From: Gallionella sp. | GTDB taxonomy: Bacteria > Pseudomonadota > Gammaproteobacteria > Burkholderiales > Gallionellaceae | Direction: 5' to 3' | DNA: 9,875 nucleotides | NCBI GenBank assembly: GCA_029850565.1 | Contig: JARCRR010000214.1 | Span: 1 to 9,875 of the forward strand | Part shown: in pieces, positions 6,446 to 9,875 of the stretch | Layout of the letters: each line of letters begins with the position of its first letter | Numbering within the stretch: position 1 is the first letter of the stretch | Notes under the pieces: model-generated | The model's input: the letters and a program-made list of their open reading frames with translations, nothing else | What the model was told of the DNA's origin: nothing | Databases searched by the model: none | Made by a program: the position numbers and the translations under genes

Positions 6446-7683
6446 TGACACAAACAGCAACACCTGCGTATTCCGAACGCGCTTTGCTACTGACGCTCGC
6501 AGGTATCCAGTTCAGTCATATCCTCGATTTCATGATCATGATGCCGCTGGGGCCAATGTTGATGCGCGAGTTGGGTATCACCACGCATGAGTTCGGATTG
6601 CTGGTCGCGTCCTATAGTTTCAGTGCGGCGCTGTCGGGTTTGTTGGCGGCGACCTTCGTGGACAGGTTCGAGCGCAAGAGATTGATTCTTGTCATGTTCT
6701 TGTTCTTTGGCTTGGCGACGCTGGCCTGCGGGCTGGCGCCCAGCTATGCCACGCTCATCATCGCGCGCGGTCTGGCGGGGGCGTTCGGCGGGGTGCTGGG
6801 CGCATTGGTGCAGACCATCATCGGCGATACCATCCCATATGCGCGTCGCGCCAGGGCGAGCGGTACGGTGTCGGCCGCATTCTCTTTCTCTACCGTGGCG
6901 GGTGTGCCACTGTCATTATGGTTGGCGAGCCACTTCCAATGGCGTGCGCCGTTCATCTTCATCGTGGTGCTGGTGGCGATCTTCATGCTGGTGGCGATCC
7001 GCGTGTTGCCGGAGTTGCGCCATCACCTGAGTCACGAGAAGCAGGCGCATCCGTTCTCTGCACTGTTCGCGGTGATGCGTGATGCCAACCATTGGCGCGC
7101 GATGATGTTGTCGGCGCTCATCATCTTCTCCGGCTTCACAGTCATTCCCTACATCACGTTGTATGCGGTGAACAACATCGACATCAGCCAGCATGACATC
7201 GCTTACATCTATCTGGTGGGCGGAGCGGCGACGCTGTTCACGGCACGCCTCATCGGACATTGGGCAGATGCACACGGCAAGGTGAAGGTGTATCGGATGA
7301 TCGCTTTTACGGCGATGGTGCCTTTGATCGCCGTGACGCATATACAGAGTGCATCCTTGGGATGGTGGCTGGTCTGCACTACTTTGTTCTTCGTGCTGGT
7401 ATCGGGACGCTTCATTCCCGCGATGGCCATCATCACCTCGGCGGCACAACCCAAACTGCGAGGGACATTCATGTCGCTCAACGCCACGGTGCAATCGTTA
7501 GCGATGGGGCTTGCAGCGACCTTGAGCGGATTCATCATCACGCAGGATGCAGCAGGGCACGTCATCGGGTATCAGAATGTCGGTTATGTCGCCATCACCG
7601 CCAATATCATCGCTATCTGGTTCGTCTCGCGCGTCGTGATGCACGATGCGCACCCCAATCTGCCGGACGTTGCGCCGAAGTGA
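6445..7683 (+). CDS. MFS transporter, DHA1 drug-efflux/AraJ-like
   Basis: A 412-residue major facilitator superfamily membrane transporter with about twelve hydrophobic segments spread evenly from residue 13 to 400 and a hydrophilic central loop near 188-215. MFS motif A is seen between helices 2 and 3 (FVDRFERKR, 71-79). A conserved arginine lies in helix 4 (R108 in IIARGLAGAFGG). A shortened antiporter-type motif C lies in helix 5 (VAGVPLSLWL, 151-160). These features point to proton-coupled efflux of the DHA1/AraJ type; the substrate cannot be predicted. The gene has no promoter space of its own: its ATG overlaps the rluC stop by one base and no strong Shine-Dalgarno is visible. It ends seven bases before the convergent rlmM stop, with no hairpin terminator between them. 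Confidence 0.9.
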   Translation: MTQTATPAYSERALLLTLAGIQFSHILDFMIMMPLGPMLMRELGITTHEFGLLVASYSFSAALSGLLAATFVDRFERKRLILVMFLFFGLATLACGLAPSYATLIIARGLAGAFGGVLGALVQTIIGDTIPYARRARASGTVSAAFSFSTVAGVPLSLWLASHFQWRAPFIFIVVLVAIFMLVAIRVLPELRHHLSHEKQAHPFSALFAVMRDANHWRAMMLSALIIFSGFTVIPYITLYAVNNIDISQHDIAYIYLVGGAATLFTARLIGHWADAHGKVKVYRMIAFTAMVPLIAVTHIQSASLGWWLVCTTLFFVLVSGRFIPAMAIITSAAQPKLRGTFMSLNATVQSLAMGLAATLSGFIITQDAAGHVIGYQNVGYVAITANIIAIWFVSRVVMHDAHPNLPDVAPK

Positions 7684-7690
7684 TGCGGGC

Positions 7691-8719
7691 TTAACGTTTG
7701 GCGCGTGTCAGGAACACTGTCACTTCTTCGCGGTCGTGGTAGAGCTGTTTTGCTTCCAGGCGATAGCGGATGCCCTTTGCATTGAGCGCAGCGCGTATGG
7801 AGCCAAGGGCGACTTGAAGCGCTTCGACCCGCTTCTTCATCGGCAGCTTCAGATTGAAGATGGCATGCATGGTGTGCCCGCCGATGAACCACTCAGTCAC
7901 CAAGGTTGCGACGCGTTGCGGTTGCTCCACCATGTCGCACACCAGCCAATCGACTGAGCGTTGCGGGCGGAACTTGAAGCCGTCTTGACGCAGATGTTTG
8001 ATGTTCGGGTGTGCCGCAGCAGCGCCTTTGAGCGGGCCGTTGTCCACGGCAGTCACTTTCAGGCCACGCTGCACCAACTGCCAAGTCCAACCTCCCGGTG
8101 CCGCTCCCAAGTCGACGGCTGTCATGTGCGGCTTCAGCCAGAGCGCTTGTTCCTTCTTATCCAGAAACACCTCGAACGCTTCGGCTAATTTCAGATAAGA
8201 ACGGCTGGGTGCATCGCTCACCATGCTCACGCGGTGGATGCCGTTGAGTGCGTTGTTGCTGTTGTCCGGATTGCTGGTGGCGATCAACGCGCGCTGTTCA
8301 TTGGGGAAGAAGATGTGCAGGCGCGGTAGGGTGGGGTCATCCTCCAAGCGCGAAGTCTCGCGCAGCACTTCTTCGAGTAAAGGTTGGAAACGTTTGGTGA
8401 AACCTGACAGCGTCTTGCCGTCATTGGTATCGGGCACTTCCAGATAAAGTGCGCCGAACTTTTGCGGTGCAGCGGGAATGGCGGTCAGCAACGGCGTGAG
8501 GCGGTCGCGCTCGGGCAGATCGTTCACTTCACCGTGCAACGTCAACAACTGACGCACAAAGGTGAGCTGTTTATAGGCCAACTTGGACTTACCTTGTAGT
8601 ACGAGGAAGCCGCTGTTCTCATCGCCTTCGATGACTTTGGCTTGCGTCTCCTCGGCGCAATCGCGCTCGAAACCGGGGCGGCAGTAAATGAGCCAGGAGG
8701 GGAGTAATTTATCCATCAT
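7691..8719 (-). CDS. rlmM: 23S rRNA 2'-O-ribose C2498 methyltransferase RlmM
   Basis: RlmM, 342 residues (E. coli 366), the SAM-dependent enzyme that methylates the 2'-O of C2498 in the peptidyl-transferase region of 23S rRNA. The N-terminal RNA-binding part contains CRPGFERDCA (13-22), close to E. coli CRPGFEKECA, and VPDTNDGK (95-102). The Rossmann methyltransferase part starts at about 198 with AVDLGAAPGGWTWQLV (201-216), the SAM site. It continues with RQDGFKFRP (244-252), VCDMVEQP (260-267), NLKLPMKKR (289-297) and LYHDREEVTV (326-335). K291 corresponds to the catalytic lysine of E. coli RlmM (K306). All key motifs are intact. The start is the first of two adjacent ATG codons; it overlaps the TRIC stop as ATGA and lacks its own ribosome-binding site, so translation is probably coupled to the upstream gene. 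Confidence 0.96.
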   Translation of the reverse strand: MMDKLLPSWLIYCRPGFERDCAEETQAKVIEGDENSGFLVLQGKSKLAYKQLTFVRQLLTLHGEVNDLPERDRLTPLLTAIPAAPQKFGALYLEVPDTNDGKTLSGFTKRFQPLLEEVLRETSRLEDDPTLPRLHIFFPNEQRALIATSNPDNSNNALNGIHRVSMVSDAPSRSYLKLAEAFEVFLDKKEQALWLKPHMTAVDLGAAPGGWTWQLVQRGLKVTAVDNGPLKGAAAAHPNIKHLRQDGFKFRPQRSVDWLVCDMVEQPQRVATLVTEWFIGGHTMHAIFNLKLPMKKRVEALQVALGSIRAALNAKGIRYRLEAKQLYHDREEVTVFLTRAKR

Positions 8720-9327
8720 TCGTAGGAGCGGAATCTCGGTAGGTGGATGTGCCAGCGTATCGCCGCCAGACGGATGGCGACGATCACAACCATGGAGGCG
8801 ATCAATGCGATGTTGTGAGCCATGCCGAAACTATCCAGCGCGAGCAATAACAGTGCGCCAACCAAAGCGGCTGTGGCGTAGATGTCGGTGCGGAAGATGA
8901 GCGGGACTTCATTGCACAGAATGTCGCGGATGACGCCGCCGAACACGCCGGTGATGACGCCCATCAAGGCGGCGATGAACCAGTGCACCTGCAATCCCAT
9001 CGCCACGCTGGTGCCGATGACGGTGAACAGCGCTAGGCCGATGGCATCGGGTAGCAGGAAAAAGTTCTTGGGGATACTGATCTTCTTTTCGAAGTAGAAG
9101 GTGAGCATGGCGGCTGCGATACCCACCACCACATAGATGGGGTCGTGTATCCAATATACCGGCAAGCGTCCGAGCAGGACGTCGCGCACGGTGCCGCCGC
9201 CGATGCCGGCGATCACAGCGATGACGGCCACGCCGAACAGGTCGAGTTCGCGGCGTTGCGCTTCCAGCGTGGCGGTGATGGCGCATACGCCAACGGCACA
9301 CAGGTCGAGGATGTAGATCAGGCTCAT
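8716..9327 (-). CDS. TRIC/UPF0126 family membrane protein (YadS/YicG-like cation channel)
   Basis: A 203-residue trimeric intracellular cation (TRIC) channel family protein, formerly UPF0126. Its length is typical of bacterial members such as YadS and YicG. It shows the family's internal duplication: two three-helix halves, each with a glycine-rich GG-x-x-RD motif (GGGTVRDVLL at 43-52 and GGVIRDIL at 130-137), plus a seventh C-terminal helix (about 172-190). Bacterial homologues have been shown to conduct monovalent cations; other substrates have been suggested, so the transported species here is open. The start is the ATG at 9325-9327, where family homology begins (MSLIYILDLCAVG). The frame stays open a further 111 codons upstream but would run antisense through the HAD gene. 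A perfect TATAAT lies 26 bases upstream of the start. The stop overlaps the rlmM start, making a two-gene operon. Confidence 0.92.
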   Translation of the reverse strand: MSLIYILDLCAVGVCAITATLEAQRRELDLFGVAVIAVIAGIGGGTVRDVLLGRLPVYWIHDPIYVVVGIAAAMLTFYFEKKISIPKNFFLLPDAIGLALFTVIGTSVAMGLQVHWFIAALMGVITGVFGGVIRDILCNEVPLIFRTDIYATAALVGALLLLALDSFGMAHNIALIASMVVIVAIRLAAIRWHIHLPRFRSYE

Positions 9328-9352
9328 TTCATTACAGTGTGTAAGGGCGCGC

Positions 9353-9358
9353 ATTATA
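9353..9358 (-). promoter_or_regulatory. Candidate -10 box for the TRIC-rlmM operon
   Basis: A perfect TATAAT on the minus strand, 25-30 bases upstream of the TRIC start codon, which predicts transcription from about 9346 and a leader of about 19 bases. No good -35 hexamer is seen 16-18 bases upstream, where the sequence instead overlaps the -10 of the divergent HAD gene. Confidence 0.5.
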
Positions 9359-9378
9359 CGAGTATGGGATGTGCTCAG

Positions 9379-9387
9379 TGGTAGAAT
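9379..9387 (+). promoter_or_regulatory. Candidate extended -10 promoter for the HAD phosphatase gene
   Basis: The bases read TGGTAGAAT, an extended -10 (TGn plus TAGAAT). Transcription from about 9394 would give a leader of about 21 bases before the ATG at 9415. The -35 region (about 9359-9364, CGAGTA) is poor. The same TGnTAGAATCC word occurs upstream of DUF58 in this window. Confidence 0.45.
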
Positions 9388-9414
9388 CCGCGCCTCGATT
9401 TTTGGGTGGTAAAG

Positions 9415-9875
9415 ATGGATAAACGTTATGACCTGATCGTGTTCGATTGGGATGGCACGGTGATGGACTCCACCGCGGTGATCGCGACCTCCATCCAGTC
9501 GGCTTGCCGCGACTTGGGTTTGCCTATCCCGAGCGATGAGTCTGCACGACATGTCATCGGTATGGGCTTGGCACAAGCGTTGCAACACGCCGTACCCGAT
9601 GCGCCGCCGCACATGCACGAGCCACTGGCCGACCGTTACCGTCACTATTTTCTGGCGCAAGACCAGTCCATTCCTTTGTTTGCGGGAGCTGCGGACACCA
9701 TCGCTGAATTAAAGGACGCGGGTTATCTGTTGGCAGTGGCTACGGGGAAGAGCCGCAAGGGCTTGGATCGCGTGATGGATAGCAGCGGGTTGCGCGAGTT
9801 CTTCATCGCATCGCGCACGGCTGATGAGACGTTCTCCAAACCGCACCCGGCGATGTTGCTGGAACTGATGGACGA
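9415..9875 (+). CDS. HAD family hydrolase, phosphoglycolate-phosphatase-like (3' end outside window)
   Basis: The first 153 codons of a haloacid-dehalogenase superfamily phosphatase, similar to the Gph/COG0546 group. Motif I is DWDGT with D11 as nucleophile and D13 as general acid/base. A helical cap of the C1 type follows (about 18-85). Motif II is VATGKS with T110, and motif III is the lysine K142 in SKPHP. Motif IV would lie beyond the edge. The substrate cannot be read from the sequence; 2-phosphoglycolate or another small phosphate ester is likely. The ATG is preceded by a purine-rich GGGTGGTAAAG that contains a moderate ribosome-binding site. From general knowledge, a HAD gene of this kind often directly follows rluC in betaproteobacteria. 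Here three genes stand between them. Confidence 0.93.
   Translation, partial: MDKRYDLIVFDWDGTVMDSTAVIATSIQSACRDLGLPIPSDESARHVIGMGLAQALQHAVPDAPPHMHEPLADRYRHYFLAQDQSIPLFAGAADTIAELKDAGYLLAVATGKSRKGLDRVMDSSGLREFFIASRTADETFSKPHPAMLLELMD

Noticed and set aside
6916..7494. A 192-codon minus-strand frame antisense to the MFS gene
   Set aside because: His/Arg/Gln-rich antisense shadow; the MFS frame has clear membrane segments and motifs.
9328..9660. A 111-codon N-terminal extension of the TRIC frame
   Set aside because: It runs antisense through the HAD gene and past both promoter elements; TRIC family sequence begins at the ATG at 9327.

Overview
The window is ordinary bacterial chromosome and dense with genes. 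It holds nine protein-coding genes, two of them cut by the window ends. I see no rRNA, tRNA, insertion sequence, phage gene or CRISPR array. The organism is probably a betaproteobacterium, perhaps of the Nitrosomonadales/Gallionellaceae type. This rests on the moderately GC-rich coding sequence, the divergent rne-rluC pair, the DUF58-TgpA pair and the character of the RNase E tail. The lineage is an inference from protein character, not a database match.

Layout, left to right. (1) A minus-strand pair: a DUF58 protein followed by a TgpA-type membrane transglutaminase, joined by an ATGA overlap. TgpA runs off the left edge before its catalytic domain. (2) A small DUF1304 membrane protein on the plus strand. 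(3) A perfect 34-bp palindrome with A/T flanks that can terminate transcription from both sides, between DUF1304 and rne. (4) rne (RNase E), minus strand, with a complete catalytic half and a long disordered Arg/Pro/Glu-rich tail. (5) A 346-bp divergent intergenic region. On the rne side it carries two predicted hairpins, one of which covers part of the rne ribosome-binding site. (6) rluC and a drug-efflux-type MFS transporter, plus strand, sharing one base (TAATG). (7) A convergent minus-strand pair, a TRIC/UPF0126 membrane protein followed by rlmM, joined by an ATGA overlap. (8) A short divergent promoter region, then the first 153 codons of a HAD phosphatase (phosphoglycolate-phosphatase-like) leaving the right edge.

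The centre of the window is about RNA: RNase E for mRNA and rRNA processing, and RluC and RlmM, which both modify 23S rRNA around the peptidyl-transferase centre in E. coli. Each rRNA-modification gene is translationally linked to a membrane-protein gene (rluC-MFS, TRIC-rlmM). I found no convincing sign of a wholly new system. The points most worth a second look are the rne leader structure, the repeated short motif in the RNase E tail, the two modification/membrane couplings, and the DUF58-TgpA pair without an adjacent moxR.
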